Shown here: positions 38,801-49,200 of the stretch, one piece after another
Layout: each line of letters starts with the position of its first letter
How positions within the stretch are numbered: position 1 is the stretch's first letter
Source of the DNA: Xiphias gladius
Lineage: Eukaryota; Chordata; Actinopteri; Istiophoriformes; Xiphiidae
Assembly: GCF_016859285.1 (NCBI RefSeq)
Contig: NC_053414.1
Coordinates: forward strand, 28,506,005-28,570,004
Direction: 5' to 3'
DNA: 64,000 nt
Program-made: the position numbers and the translations under genes
The notes under the pieces: generated by a model
Seen by the model: only the letters and a program-made list of their open reading frames with translations
Told to the model about the DNA's origin: nothing
The model's database searches: none

Positions 38801-40589
38801 ATTGTGTCCACATCTCATTTATGCATTGTTCTTTTTGTAAGTACAGTAGTATTCAGCTACAAAGTTCAAAGAAACACAGTAGGACCATGCGCATGTCTTA
38901 GTGCATGGTTGTGTGTGTATGTGTGTGTTTGTTTGTTTGTTTGTTCGTTTGCCCTAAGCCATTTGTGTTTGTTAATGTGTTTCCAGATCCAGGCCACGGA
39001 CTTACTGCCTGGCTGATAGTGATGAAGAGTCATCCAGTGCAGGCTCGTCAGATGAGGAAGACTCCTCAGAGCTCTCAAATGACTCTGCTGGAGCAGAAGG
39101 GTGAAAACAAGTTTATATTCATTCTTTTTATCACAGCCCAACTTAATCCATACTCATAAGTTTATGAAATATTGTAAAAAATGTTACTAGGTTTAAACAT
39201 AGATTTTTATAAGTTTGTTTTTCATTTGAAATTAATTGTAATAATCATTTAAGAAAAAGTAGAGACGAAAGGAGTTTAATCATTTAACCAGACACAACAA
39301 AATCGATTTTATTAGATTTCTTCAGGTACAGCTACAATGCATTTTGTACGTGACTTTAACCCGAACCCTCTTTTAACCCTCCTTTTGCTGAACAAAGATT
39401 GGTGGGAGGCCACAAGCCCAGCAAGATCATGCGCTTCGTGGATAAGATTACTAAGTCCAAATACTTCCAGAAGGCCACAGAGACAGAGTTCATCAAAAAG
39501 AAGATGGAAGAAGTGTCCAATACACCCCTTCTGCTCACAGTAGAGGTGCAGGAACTCCAAGGAACGCTGGCTGTCAACATACCCCCTCCACCCACTGACA
39601 GGATATGGTTTGTGAAGATAGAGTTGTTTTTCTCTTGTGTAATGTGTGGAGTCGTGTGCATAGTGAGTTTCTATGTTTATAAGAGTGACAATCACATCTT
39701 CCTTAGACATGTAACTTTCCCACAGATTGGAAAACAATCTGCGGGAATTTCTGTTGATGACTAAGCTCTTCAGATTACTCTTAATCAGCCAACTTCCTCT
39801 CTCATGTCAGCTGTTACTTAATTAAAAGACATTTTTATGTCTAAATGGTGGAAATTTCATGTGAAAAATACACACTGAAGATATCTTTACTCAGAACATC
39901 TAAAACTCATTCTACCTTGAAACTGCATGGGTTATTGAGAAAATTGAATTCAGCACTTGATACTGTATATCTTTTGTTCAGTACATCACTGCCCTTTGCT
40001 GGTGCATAATTATACTCTGTGCTGCCACCATTTGATCATTCGTCAGTTGTTAAATGAGTAAATAGTGGATTGTGTTGATTATTTTCTGTTGCAGGTATGG
40101 CTTTAGGACACCCCCCCACCTGGAACTGAAGGCAAGACCCAAACTAGGAGAAAGAGAGGTTACTCTGGCTCATGTAACAGACTGGATAGAGAAAAAACTG
40201 AACCAGGAATTCCAGGTATTGATAGATACCATATTTCTCTTTTAATGTTTATGAAATTTAGACACTCAGATCGATATCAATAGATCAGTTACATTTAGCT
40301 CAAAACTCGCTATTATTACAGTTACTTAGAATTGCATAGATCTGAACCATCTGACTTAACCAAAAATAGTAAAAAAAAAAAAAAAAAAAAATGTTGGACC
40401 ACCCACTGTCTCTCCTTCATGCTTTTTCTCCTCTGCTAGAAAATCTTTGTAATGCCAAACATGGATGATGTGTGGCTGACTATCATGCATTCTGCCATGG
40501 ACCCTCGCACAGTTGGTGGACCATTAGTTGGCGCCGCAGTGGAGCTAGAGCCTTCGCAGCCAGAGAGAGACAGCTCCAGCCAGCCATGA
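25276..40589 (+). CDS. tex2: TEX2, ER membrane SMP-domain lipid-transfer protein
   Basis: Eleven coding exons join in frame to 1098 residues: 25276-26817, 30803-31003, 31389-31719, 31986-32221, 32495-32659, 33228-33327, 37961-38087, 38987-39100, 39398-39607, 40095-40215 and 40440-40589. Seen: a long Ser-rich, disordered N-terminal half; a hydrophobic hairpin at about residues 439-484; a split PH-type domain at about 513-690 (WMNEISNYDPETYHA, later RDLTLYLFGRTGREKEEWF); a low-complexity linker; and an SMP domain from about 785 to 1065 (AWVNATLGRVFWDFL, LPYFMNELTLTELDMG, GSFLMTLETKMNL, VFVMPNMDD-like end). Human TEX2 is about 1130 residues, so this is full length. Family knowledge: TEX2 and yeast Nvj2 sit in the ER and move lipids at membrane contacts. 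Start: first ATG after the acceptor at 25250, in frame with the conserved LSKETITIHFSAFGK block. One intron uses a GC donor. Confidence 0.95.
27595..27986. mobile_element. hAT-type MITE with 8-bp target duplication
   Basis: The ends are perfect 14-bp inverted repeats, TAGGGATGCACCAA and TTGGTGCATCCCTA. They are flanked on both sides by the identical 8-mer AACAACAG (27587-27594 and 27987-27994), the target-site length of hAT transposases. The 392-bp body has GATACTG/GATATTGG-type repeats near the left end and no coding capacity, so it is a non-autonomous copy. The TAGGGATGCACC-type terminus is frequent in fish genomes. Confidence 0.9.
28463..29082. mobile_element. Long-inverted-repeat element, copy 1 (Tc1/mariner-like end)
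   Basis: A left end TA|CAGTCCTGGTTGAAATT resembles Tc1/mariner-type termini. An imperfect inverted repeat of about 180 bases is visible: arm 28488-28666 pairs with arm 28895-29082 (for example GACACAATTATTGGCACCC against GGGTGCCAATAATTGTGTC, and AATTTAGAATATCTTCAGA against TCTGAAGATATTCTAAATT). No transposase frame is present. The right boundary is uncertain, since the outermost left bases have no clear partner. Confidence 0.65.
29314..29932. mobile_element. Long-inverted-repeat element, copy 2
   Basis: The same element within the second unit of the tandem duplication, differing from copy 1 at only a few positions (for example one C fewer in the GTCACCC run, and ACTAAATAAC for ACTAAAAAAC). 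Confidence 0.65.
30058..30240 (+). repeat. Common teleost interspersed repeat, second copy
   Basis: ATCCATCAATTCATCCATTA, then GTGGTGGGCTGGAACC, then GGACAGGTTACTAGTCTGTC, ACAGGGCTAACACAT and ACCATTCACGCTCACATTTG. This is the same family as the copy at 1235-1438, in the opposite orientation. Confidence 0.75.
30803..31003 (+). CDS. tex2: tex2 coding exon 2 (residues 515-581)
   Basis: Start of the PH-type domain. Acceptor TTCCTTCCAG, donor AGCAAA|GTATGT, phase 0 on both sides. Confidence 0.92.
31389..31719 (+). CDS. tex2: tex2 coding exon 3 (residues 582-691)
   Basis: Second half of the PH-type domain, ending in the EEWFQRFLSASK helix. Two donors nine bases apart both preserve phase 1: GCAGCAA|GTAAGA (end 31710) and AAGAGTG|GTGAGC (end 31719). 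Their use would differ by three residues. Confidence 0.88.
31986..32221 (+). CDS. tex2: tex2 coding exon 4 (residues 692-770)
   Basis: Ser-rich linker between the PH-type and SMP domains, with the conserved LLDYSVYMASLLP stretch. Acceptor GGCCAACAG, donor AAGAAG|GTAGCA. Confidence 0.9.
32495..32659 (+). CDS. tex2: tex2 coding exon 5 (residues 771-825)
   Basis: Opens the SMP domain (WVNATLGRVFWDFLSEPYW, KKIQMKLSKIR). Acceptor GTGTCTTTAG, donor ATACGG|GTGAGC. Confidence 0.92.
33228..33327 (+). CDS. tex2: tex2 coding exon 6 (residues 826-858), GC donor
   Basis: LPYFMNELTLTELDMG core of the SMP domain. The only junction that keeps frame with the next exon is CTACCGAG|GCAAGA, a GC-AG donor, giving DYR-G-LWFDLE across the intron. 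No GT nearby restores the frame. Confidence 0.9.
33328..37960 (+). other. tex2: tex2 intron between coding exons 6 and 7
   Basis: About 4.6 kb bounded by GC and AG. No gene or confident repeat family seen; a long T-rich tract lies at 36726-36763. Confidence 0.6.
37961..38087 (+). CDS. tex2: tex2 coding exon 7 (residues 859-900)
   Basis: SMP strands SGSFLMTLETKMNL. Acceptor TATACTTCAG, donor GATGG|GTAAGA. Confidence 0.92.
38908..38949. repeat. GT/GTTT simple repeat
   Basis: GTGTGTGTATGTGTGTG passing into GTTTGTTTG units, about 40 bases before a tex2 acceptor. Confidence 0.9.
38987..39100 (+). CDS. tex2: tex2 coding exon 8 (residues 901-938), acidic Ser insert
   Basis: Encodes almost only an acidic serine cluster (LADSDEESSSAGSSDEED) inside the SMP domain. 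Acceptor TGTTTCCAG, donor GAAGG|GTGAAA, phase 2 on both sides. The exon is therefore symmetric, and skipping it would keep the frame. Confidence 0.9.
39398..39607 (+). CDS. tex2: tex2 coding exon 9 (residues 939-1008)
   Basis: Very conserved SMP block (KIMRFVDKITKSKYFQKATE, LLLTVEVQELQGTLAVNIPP). Acceptor GCTGAACAAAG, donor GGATATG|GTTTGT. Confidence 0.92.
40095..40215 (+). CDS. tex2: tex2 coding exon 10 (residues 1009-1049)
   Basis: YGFRTPPHLELKARPKLGER, the SMP C-terminal part. Acceptor CTGTTGCAG, donor TTCCAG|GTATTG. Confidence 0.92.
40371..40391. repeat. Poly(A) tract, 21 bases
   Basis: Uninterrupted A run, 48 bases upstream of the last tex2 coding exon. Confidence 0.9.
40440..40589 (+). 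CDS. tex2: tex2 last coding exon (residues 1050-1098)
   Basis: KIFVMPNMDDVWLTIMHSAM closes the SMP domain, followed by a short variable tail and TGA at 40587. Acceptor CCTCTGCTAG. Confidence 0.93.
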   Translation, partial: KIFVMPNMDDVWLTIMHSAMDPRTVGGPLVGAAVELEPSQPERDSSSQP

Positions 40590-42490
40590 AGATTGTTTAC
40601 AGTATTTTCTAGAGTTTATGGAGACTCAAAATGGGAACTGGAGCCAAAGTCAATAGGTCAGAAGTGAGAGGAAGAAGTCCCTTAGTGAGTGGGTTACACA
40701 CTTACCATAGAGGAGAATTTTTAAAGGAACAAGGTAGAGTTGACCAAGGAAACACTAAAGACAAACTGTTGCTTGCTGCTCTGCTCTGTGCCAGAAGAAA
40801 AGGTGATTTGTCTTTGAAGGATTTATATAACAGTAAGGACCTATTGAATGAAGGACTGATTTGTGAGGAGAGGCTCAGGATTGGGGGTTGGTTTAATTTA
40901 TTAAGTGGTATATATGGGGGTATATATGTAAGTTTATAAAGACATGTGAACACTGATGTGGAAGCATTCACCAGATACCTTACAGCCTGCAGATGACAAG
41001 ATTCTGCTAAGGCCTGAGAGTGAGATAAGCACGGTAGCCCCTTTTAATTCTATAATTACAGCAAGTAGAGATTGACAGTATGATAGTATGTTGCTATTAG
41101 AGGTGTTTCATAGTGAATGATTTGTGAGTGAAGGAGAGTTGTAGTTTCAAGAATTAAGTATAAGCAGGTAAAAAAAGGGTATTGGAAAAGCTCAGATACT
41201 TGATGTTATGTTGATTTACCATAAAACATTAAACCTTTAAGTGGCTTTATGTGAGCAGTTCTGATCAGATTGTAACTAACAGTATTCATTAGTGCTGTGC
41301 CCACGCCCTGAACACCCCATTCATTTGCCAAACCCCTCTTTCTATGCCAATGATACCATTATCCATGTCATCCACGGAAATAATGCTCAAGAGCAAACAT
41401 ACATTATGTAGAAAAAATGTCATTCACTATTTAAATTCTAATGACAAATACACAAAAACGACAAGTGCAATGATAGAAATGCTACACAGGCTTTAGTATG
41501 ATTTTGTATAGATATTATATTAAAGTGTATGTCTGATGAGAAGTACGAGGCCTCTAACACGTCTATTGAATGTATGTATTGATATTTTTGGTTTCTTTTG
41601 TTATTGTATGAAAATAGTTTTTACTCAGTCACATTTTGACTGGGCTATGCAAATTATTGCACAAATATAAATTTTTTCTCCTTTTTTTTCTTATGAAAAA
41701 CACTATCTCATCTTGCATATCTTTTTCCAAATGTGTCATTCAATCCTTATGTTAATGGAGTACCAGGTGGTGTATTTATATATTCATCATTTATACTTTA
41801 ACGTTGTTAATGTTGATGATGATGTTGGAAGTGACTTTAAATGACCAATTTCGATATGTGACAGTGCTATAAAAAGACTCTACCTGCTACAGTGTATGTA
41901 GAAAGACACAACATAAGAGACACTTGGGTGAAGTAAGGTATGTACTATGTAGTAGAGCATCTATTGCCAAGAATGTATAGTCTTATTTACAGTTTCCTTC
42001 CTGAGAATACTGTTTAACCATATTTCTAATCTTAACCAAAGTCCTTCAATTAGGCCTATGGTGCCAGATCTCTCTCTGCTAAAGGGTACACATCCTATAT
42101 TGATATAGCATTGTGAAGTAATATTTACGAATGTGCTACAATACCTGCATTAACATTGTTTACGGGAATTCTTACCTAGTTTTAAATTTTTTGCTCTTAG
42201 CACTATAACACGAAATGGATTTTTTTTTTTTCTGTACGATTTTCTTTCCCTTTAAGCCTTGGTTACTTTTTTGTTAAGTATTTGTTTTGAATGACTATGT
42301 GAGGTGGGCTATGGTTGTTTGTTTTTTGGCTACTTCTTTGGAATAAACAGAATGAAATAAGATTTTTGAGGATATATGAAGAATATGTTATGATTTGTAT
42401 CTGTGAATTATGAATGACTTTTTTAAATGTAATTTTAAAGCCAAATTCAGTGATTATGTGTGTCTGCCTTATTTATAGAGCAAAAATAAA
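40590..42490 (+). other. tex2: tex2 3' untranslated region (inferred extent)
   Basis: No gene in this 1.9 kb. AATAAA at 42342-42347 and again at 42485-42490 are the best poly(A) signals before the ccdc40 promoter, so I infer a long 3' UTR. Earlier cleavage cannot be excluded. Confidence 0.6.
42342..42490 (+). terminator. tex2: tex2 poly(A) signals
   Basis: Two canonical AATAAA hexamers (42342-42347 and 42485-42490). The second lies only about 160 bases before the ccdc40 X-box. Confidence 0.65.
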
Positions 42491-42651
42491 TCTGTCAATG
42501 AAAACCTTTCAGTTTTCTGCTGTTTCAATCAAGGATAAGATGTGGCCTAGAATTACACAATAAATTAAATGGATATGCATCGTGTTCTTCGAGAAGACGA
42601 TCCGGTCGGGGATGATGAACACTGTGCAGCCTCCTACAACGGAAGTTTACG

Positions 42652-42664
42652 GTTGCCTAGCAGC
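42652..42664 (+). promoter_or_regulatory. ccdc40: X-box-like RFX site at ccdc40 promoter
   Basis: GTTGCC-T-AGCAGC fits the RFX X-box pattern GTNRCC-N(0-3)-RGYAAC with one mismatch (G for A at the fifth base of the right half). It lies about 40 bases before the first donor. RFX factors, with FOXJ1, drive motile-cilium genes, which suits ccdc40. An ETS-like ACGGAAGT is nearby at 42639-42646. Confidence 0.55.
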
Positions 42665-42701
42665 AATAGTGCGCTGGTTTATCAGTGACTGTGCTGCGGT
42701 G
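42665..42701 (+). other. ccdc40: ccdc40 non-coding exon 1 (5' end uncertain)
   Basis: The donor GCTGCGGTG|GTAAGT at 42701/42702 lies in a small CpG-richer patch. The 5' end given is only the base after the X-box. It would join to the acceptor at 43147, five bases before the ATG. Confidence 0.5.
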
Positions 42702-43152
42702 GTAAGTAACGTATAGCTTGAAGTGGTGTCAAAATTAAAGGAAATTATTACTAATCAGTTATTCCGAAATACGCTGTATTTCTTTTATTTCTTCAAAAGC
42801 AGAGGTTAGCTGTCCACTACTCAAACTATGGGTTAACGTTTTCCTAAAACTTTATGCATACGCTCCATTCAACGCTCACTACGCTCAGGCTACTAACCTC
42901 GGTCAATGGCTAACAAGTTACCGCTAAGCTAGCCTTGCGAAGTGTGGTCGTTAACGCTGGCGTTGATAGGTTTCTGTCTTCTGTACCAGCTAAATACGGA
43001 AAGCTAGCTAAAATAAAACAAAAGCAGCACAAGCCAGTACAAGTATTTTATCTAATTTTTTATGCATAACAGTTATAAAAGAGAAAACTCCGTATTAAGA
43101 TGCAAATATGCTAACGTAACTATCTTCGGACTAGTTTGTCATCACAGGTGCA

Positions 43153-43278
43153 ATGCAGAGCGCTGGAGGTGAGGGAGGCTGGGAGGAGGGAAGGTCCAGT
43201 CAAGGCGAGAAAAGCCCAAAGTTACAGGAAGGACTTGATAAAGCAGCAGAGGACTCGGGAGCGACTGTCCCACCTGAG
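43153..43278 (+). CDS. ccdc40: ccdc40 coding exon 1 (residues 1-42)
   Basis: ATG five bases after the acceptor CATCACAG; Gly/Glu-rich disordered start; donor CCTGAG|GTATGC. Confidence 0.85.
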
Positions 43279-46200
43279 GTATGCTGTATGAGGAATCAAG
43301 AAGAGTCAAGCATCTTTCTTTGCTTTTTTCGGTTTATTTTCTTATCTTTTTAGTCCTTTAACAACTCCTTATGAAGACCTGGGGGATATTTGTCTCTTGT
43401 TTTGTCCAGGTGCTGTAATGTAGTCTTTACTGATGCACAAAATATAAGTTAACAAGGAGCTCAAGCCTATTATACTATTGCATACATTTATTCCTATGGG
43501 ACAACAATTGCCAGCTACTGTAAAAGTCTAAAATACAGAATCGCATCGTGTGTCTAACAATACACAATATCTAAATCATAATCAGGATCAAGGAGCTTTA
43601 TTCATGCTTTCTGTCTGTATCCCAATGTGGCTCTCAGGATCAGACAGGAACAGAGCCTGATGACTCAGCCCCTCAGCCTCACCCTGACCTTAGTGGTGCG
43701 GAGGACGACTCCCCTATGGCCACATATTCAGGTCAGTCACAGACTAAAGCTGTTGGGAATTTACAATTCAATACAAAGCGGCACAGTATAACACAGCATA
43801 GCACAGTTCAATTCAATATAATTTATTTTATTGTAGTATTTAAACTAATAAATGTAACACAGAAATCTGTGCCATTTACGTAAAGCAGGTAATTAAGTAA
43901 AACAGCTCATTTAGGATGGTTTGCTTAGGATCTGTTATTTCAAAGGTCCATTACTACCTTTAAATAATTTAGATTGAATCCAGGAAACTTTACTGTCCAA
44001 GGGAAAGGTACTGCAGCACTGTCATTAACTTCATTGTTCCTGACAATATTTGCATTGAACAAAGAGAATAACATGGCAAGAAAAGCTTAGGTCAGTATAT
44101 AGAGAAAAAACTCAGACACAGTCAAAGACAGACAAAAATACACCATTCAGCCACAACATTAAATTGGTCGGTGTGCTTCCATGTACGTATTTGAAAGTTC
44201 AGTTTCACTCAGCAGTATGTACTTTAATTTTCTGTGTTTCAGTGCAAGACAATTTTGCTCAAGTGCTGGTAACACCTCACATTTCAAACATTAACACATC
44301 AGAAGACATGGGGGATCAGGAGCCACTGCCAGAGGATGAGGAAGAGGAGGAGGAGGAGTTCATTGTTCTTGATCCTGAACATGTCTGTAGCTTCTGCTTC
44401 AATATTTGTGCAATCAGTATTTATTAAATGAATAGATTTTATATCACTGCTCCACAAAGAGAATAATGGTTATCAATGTCTCCTCTGTGTGTCTGGTATA
44501 TTAGTGTATTAGGTGCATTGGTAACTCTTAAAAGTTAGCTTGTGCTTTCCAATAAATATACAGTTTGCTCAAGTATTAGCACAGCCCTGAAAAAGCTATG
44601 TCGATGCAGCACAAGAGATAAAGCCGCCTCCATTCATAGACATCTGTAGCACAGATTAAAACATTATACTGGATAACTTGCAGTCCTACTGTAATGTCAT
44701 TGACATTGACATTTGCTCTATTGGCAGCCCCTGGTCAGAAGGCAACAAGCTGCTCTGAAAAGCCAGCTGAGCAAGCAGCTGGAGAGGATCAACCTGGGAC
44801 TGAAGGAAAAGGTTGGCTACTTTTCTGCCAAAAACACATATTTTCCCAGCTTTTTTCTGTTCTTTTCCTGTCTTTGCTCTGTTAGTACTCACATACACAG
44901 ATATACACATGCAGAAGCAAACAAAATGTAGTACACATACACATACAGGTGAATTTCTCCGACTTGACGTCTATATGGTCTCAGTATGTCCAGAAGATGG
45001 TGCTGTTAACCTATGTTGACTTTTTCCTACTTGCAGCATGCACATGTTAAGGCTCAGCATAGAGTGATAACAATAAAAAGCTGCTTAAATCACCAAACTT
45101 CTATAACTGGCACAAAATATCTTTGACAAAGAATATGTCCCGGACAAAAGAAAACCAGAGACTACTTGAGACTGTCTGGACAATTTGTTTACTGATTCCT
45201 GTCTGTGCACTCTCTCCAACTGCCACAGTTGGCAATGGAGAAGGCAGATGCCAGCCACTTACAGGAGATAACTGTTGAGATGTTCAGGATTCAGGAGCAG
45301 CTGGCCAGACTCCATACCAGGCTGGAGGACCGTCATCAGACCAAGGAACAGGCTGAAGCCAAAAATAGGCAGGCACAAGATCACCTGGAGGCAATGAGGA
45401 GCCACTATTCCAGTACTACCAGTCAGGCCAGCAATGTCAAAGCCAATGGTGAGACTGATTGGCCTTTTGGTGGTCTTGCTTTAGTGCTGATCCAAATTAT
45501 ATTTCATTCTAACTGTGTTGCACCATTTACTTTAAACCTTTATGAAAGAATCTAAGATTACTGATTAACTCAATGGTAATTCTTATGTTTGGAAATATGA
45601 GCAAAATATAACATAGAGGATAAAGTTAGGCTTGGCCTATAATTTCTGAAAATTGTGAATTATATTGTAATTATTATCTTATTAAAAATCCAGAGACCAC
45701 CATCTGGAGCCTCTCACACGGCCGAATTAGTCAGCAACATGCATTTGTCTGTGCAGCCATGTTCAGGCAAAGAAGTATAGATACACCCAAGACCATAAAA
45801 TATAAGGGTTATCAGAAGTTGGTGCAAATTTCTTCTTAATTAGGAGTTGGATTCCATTGTAACTTCTCTTGTTCTGCTAATGATGTCAACTCAATCCTCT
45901 GAAAAGTGATACAGCTACAGATGGTGATTGTCTTTGCAGAAACCATGTGGATTGATTCATTGCACAGGAGGTTTTAATAAAAGCAGCCTGTAGTCTGGTC
46001 TATTGTTGTTTCAGGCACAGTAAGACAGAATCGGTGTTAGTCCATGTTTCCAAACTACAGATTTGATGCATTGAGTTAATGTTGAATCCTGTGTATCTTC
46101 TCCATAGTGTCCCAGCTACAGGCGGAGGTTGACAACCTGATGCTGCATCTCGTCTTCACACAAGGAGTCAGTGAAGATCTGCGCTCTAATGTCAAAGCTA

Positions 46201-49200
46201 TGAAGAATGCTAGACACAAAGCGGGAGCTGAGAAGGACCAGGCCGAAGAGCAGAAATTGAAGCAGGTACATTAAAAACATTAGCTCTTTCAAAATTTTGA
46301 CTGTATTAGGCATTATCATTGATTAATTTACTGTTATTGATTGAAAATACTCCTGTGTTATCAGGATTTGTATGTGGAGCGTCTAACAAAGGACATGGAG
46401 AGGCTGATGCAGCAGATAGCCATGTATGAGGCCCAGGCCAGTGCTCAAACAGAGGAGAGACAGACAGCCAAAGAGGCACACTCTGAGGTAATCGCTGTAT
46501 GAAATAAGACATTATATAACTAAGTTGAAAGTGTCTTTAAAAATTAAGCAAGTACTATGAATTAGTGCTACTGTTAATAGTACAATGCAATTAATTGACA
46601 GGAATTTGTAATAATTAAAGCTCCATTCATTTATTATTTGGCCATTTTGGAGCACAAGTACTAGCTGCAAAGAAACAAATTAGCACCTTATAAAGTTATT
46701 ACAGAGTTAAAACACTATAACACTATTTACACATTCTGTTGATAAGAAATGGCATTGACGTTAATTTGGAGTTGTGTTTCTGGCCACATAACAAATGTAC
46801 GTCCAGTATTTTCGGCACAGAGAGTATATCTTGCAGTAAATGATAACAGACAGTATGTGATTATTACGACAGTATTGGCTTGATTTGAGGGACATAAGCC
46901 TATCAGTCTCACATGACTAAATTGTTGGCCCCATTTACTGATACCCTGAACATCAACATTTTTTATTTGTTGAACCAAATGTAAGCTTCTAATATACGAT
47001 GTATATCGTCATATTCCATGGTGGTGAAGTATCTATACAACATTGATCTCGACATGTGTTCAGTCATGTTTGTGTCTGTGTGCAGGCTGAGATGGAAATG
47101 GAGTCTCTGCTGATGGTGCGTAAACAGCTGCTACAGCAGTGGAACAGCAGCCTGGTGGGCATGAGGAGACGAGATGAGGCCTTCAATGCGATGCAGGAGG
47201 CCGTGCGGTGAGAATCAGGGCAGGGAAAGGCTGAATATTAATATGCTACTGATCCACATTAATCAAGCTAATGCATTTCAAAGATACATGTGACTAATAA
47301 TGTCCCTGCTGGAGACATGTTTCATAAACAGCATCTTGGGGAAAATGTTTCACTACAGTGATAGATTTTTGCCTTCCACTGCTTTTCAGTGTAAAATAAA
47401 AAAGGGAAATGAAAACAAAACTTACAGTCACGATTATAAAATGCAGGTTTCCACTCATTTCAACATATACAGATGTATGTAGAAAATATTTAGGAAAAAC
47501 ATCATCTTATTTGTAGAACACACAATAATATTAATAATCTGGGATTTAAATGGAAAGATAACAAATTTCAAAATTAAAGCAAGCATGCATTCACACGTTC
47601 CTTTATGCTGTACATCTTTCCCGCAGCATGGTCGAGCACCAGGTGATCTTACTGGACAGAGAGATTGAAGGCTACAAGAAATCAACCACTGAAGAGCAGG
47701 AGCAAAATGAGACACTGACTTTACAGCTGAACTGGTCCCAAATGGATGGAGCCATCTCCAAAAAGCTGATCAGTCAGAAGCAGGCCCAGCTGGAGGCTCT
47801 GCAGGCCCACTACAGCACCTGCCTCCGCACTCTGAGGGAAACAGAGTGCATCCTTGCCAGGCTCACAAAGGTTGATAGAGGGCAAAGGCTTCTGTGTTTG
47901 TCACAATGTCTTCCTACCTCCTCTTTTCCTCTGTAACTACTTCACACACTGATTCCTACTTCCTTTCTTTACTACTTTCCTTTCCTTCTTCATTCTAGGA
48001 AACCTGCACCCTCCAGGCTGAAGTGAATGACCAGAGGAGGCAGTTGAAGAAAGAAAGAACTGTGCGTCTGGAGTTGGAGGACAAGATCATGACCAACATG
48101 CAGCAGAAGCTCACCCACAACAAGGCTGCCAAGTACTCCCAACGGCTCACCAGCAAGATAGCCACACTCAAGAAAGAAAAGGTAAAGATGGGATTTAGAA
48201 AGACAGAAAAAGCATCCAGAATGCTCGGACAGGATCCTTCCATATACTCATAAGAAATCATGTTGTCACTATCATTATTATAGTAATTGATATATGTTAT
48301 ATTTGTAGGCAGTTACAAACTGGGGTGTTTAAGTTAAAGGGGTACTCGAGTGATTTAGTATTATTCTTCCATAAAGTTGAGAAACTCACATGAGACAGAC
48401 AAAAAAAAAATGGTCAAAATTTTAGCAGTAGAGGCAGAGACGTCCTGACTTCTACTTCCTACTATGGGTTCAACGTTTAAAAAAGCTGGATCCTACATTT
48501 CCCATAATGCAACTCAATAGCGTCTTTCATTAGACCTCCCCTGACTCCTGCATACCCACTTTTTTTTCAAACCCCACACGATCAGTTTGTTAGTGAAGTT
48601 AGTGAAGTGCACCTTTATTATGCAACAGACCATGGAAAGCAGCAGAAAATGAGTGGCAAAATGGATGCAATAATGTGTTGGAGATAAAACATTGCAAAAA
48701 CAACACAACACGTTGTCAATATGCTAAGGATGAAGATACATAAAGATACTACATTTTTTGTCTCACTCAATGTCTCTGACTCCCTCTTAGATCTCTCAGC
48801 TGTGGCAGTTGGAGAACGAAGTGGTGGCGACGGGACTGGAGAGCAGCGAAGTCAGCCAACATCTGGACAGCCTGGCTCTCACTCAGGAGGCCCTAGATGA
48901 GGAAATCGCAAAGTACAACAAGTTACTCACATCCAACCAGGCTAAGATTTCTTCCCTCATTACACTCATCGGGCAGAAGCAGGCCACCATCGCCAGCTAC
49001 AATATAAAGATTGGTCAAATAACAGCAAGCACTGGGGTGAGAGATTCTGGGGAAGAAATGATCCCTGGTTGTCTGTTGTTCATGTGGATAAATCAATAAA
49101 AAGCTCTTTGAATGTCTAATATAACAGCTTTACAAGTGGATTAGAACCAATCTTTGTAATCAGATATATAGTAAAAATCTAATGTTGCCTTTGTGATTTG

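Noticed and set aside
42588..42600. Heat-shock-element-like TTCTTCGAGAAG near the ccdc40 start
   Set aside because: Only one clean TTCNNGAA pair is present; three alternating units would be needed for a supportable site.
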